Position numbers and translations under genes: made by a program. DNA of 5,376 nucleotides, from contig JALNVY010000171.1 of assembly GCA_023231165.1 (NCBI GenBank), positions 1-5,376 of the forward strand, given 5' to 3'. Below, one piece after another: positions 5,188-5,376 of this stretch. The notes under the pieces were generated by a model that worked only from the letters and a program-made list of their open reading frames with translations, made no database searches and was not told where the DNA came from. The stretch is from Syntrophales bacterium. GTDB lineage: Bacteria; Desulfobacterota; Syntrophia; Syntrophales; UBA8958. Positions within the stretch are counted from its first letter, which is position 1, and each line of letters opens with the position of its first letter.

Positions 5188-5376
5188 ATGAACGATATGC
5201 CGATCTGGGGAAAGCTAACCAGCTATGCTTGCGGAATCATGTTGACGGGAGCGATATTCAGTATGACTGTCACAGCCGGTGGGCCGCCATTGAAGGAAAG
5301 TGCCTGCGGCGCTTGCCACAAGGACTACAGCACTATCATGCCCAAGGCACATCCGGATGTCGGCAAAGGTGCTGCC
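5188..5376 (+). CDS. N-terminal part of an exported c-type cytochrome (cut by window end)
   Basis: Sixty-three residues are visible before the window ends in frame. AGGAGG (5170-5175) lies upstream, though 12 nt from ATG 5188; a closer AAGG (5184-5187) directly abuts it. The N-terminus MNDMPIWGKLTSYACGIML, then TGAIFSMTVTAG, is a signal peptide or membrane anchor, followed by a haem c site CGACH (residues 40-44). The stretch ESACGACHKDYSTIMPKAH resembles the first haem region of the 11-haem cytochrome (ESSCIKCHTNDVLMKSLH), so the two probably share an N-terminal domain. Its position just after the ExtH-like gene, with a 100-bp gap, suggests a further cytochrome of the ext-type cluster, possibly ExtM; the family cannot be settled from this fragment. 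Total haem number is unknown. Confidence 0.75.
   Translation, partial: MNDMPIWGKLTSYACGIMLTGAIFSMTVTAGGPPLKESACGACHKDYSTIMPKAHPDVGKGAA

Noticed and set aside
1..5376. CRISPR arrays, tRNA/rRNA genes, insertion sequences
   Set aside because: I saw no regularly spaced repeats, RNA-gene signatures, transposase frames or terminal inverted repeats.

Overview
The window looks like part of a selenium/sulfur oxyanion reduction cluster from a cytochrome-rich, Gram-negative anaerobe, probably a member of the Desulfobacterota (Geobacter-like or Syntrophales-like 'deltaproteobacteria'). This rests on an exported cytochrome with 11 CXXCH sites, a second multihaem cytochrome at the right edge, three periplasmic rhodanese-like proteins, an outer-membrane barrel fragment and an apparent selenocysteine (UGA) codon. 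The taxonomic call is inference; the window has no rRNA or other marker gene.

Layout, left to right. Positions 1-252 (+) are the C-terminal end of an outer-membrane beta-barrel protein. Positions 356-1093 (+) encode a TauE/SafE-family membrane exporter; its DNA looks GC-richer than the rest. Positions 1201-2430 (+) are best read as ONE gene for an exported 11-haem cytochrome c interrupted only by an in-frame TGA at 1366-1368. The frame is intact on both sides, only the upstream piece has a signal peptide, and a small hairpin follows the TGA at the distance expected of a bacterial SECIS. I therefore read TGA as selenocysteine (Sec56) and the protein as ExtKL of the Geobacter 'ext' selenite/tellurite cluster. 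A long hairpin at 2488-2528 separates this gene from the convergent minus-strand operon.

The minus-strand operon, in its own order, is a CsoR/CstR-family regulator (4042-3779), a signal-peptide-bearing rhodanese-like protein without a canonical catalytic Cys (3720-3019), and a small periplasmic rhodanese with an intact CATGARA loop (3006-2536). The regulator has the CstR-type Cys/Asn/Cys pattern (C32, N57, C61) rather than the copper-type Cys/His/Cys. A 19-bp inverted repeat abuts its start codon and overlaps a TTGACA-17-TATGAA promoter, so autorepression released by per- or polysulfide (or a selenium equivalent) is the natural model.

Divergently, a near-consensus promoter (TTGACT-17-TATAAT, 4118-4146) drives a tandem-domain periplasmic rhodanese resembling ExtH (4194-5087). 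It is followed by the start of another exported c-type cytochrome (5188 to the window end) whose first haem region resembles that of the selenocysteine cytochrome. Together the genes suggest a periplasmic and outer-membrane system that moves electrons to selenium or sulfur oxyanions, handles reactive sulfane sulfur or selenium with rhodaneses, senses it with a CstR-like repressor and possibly exports anions through TauE.
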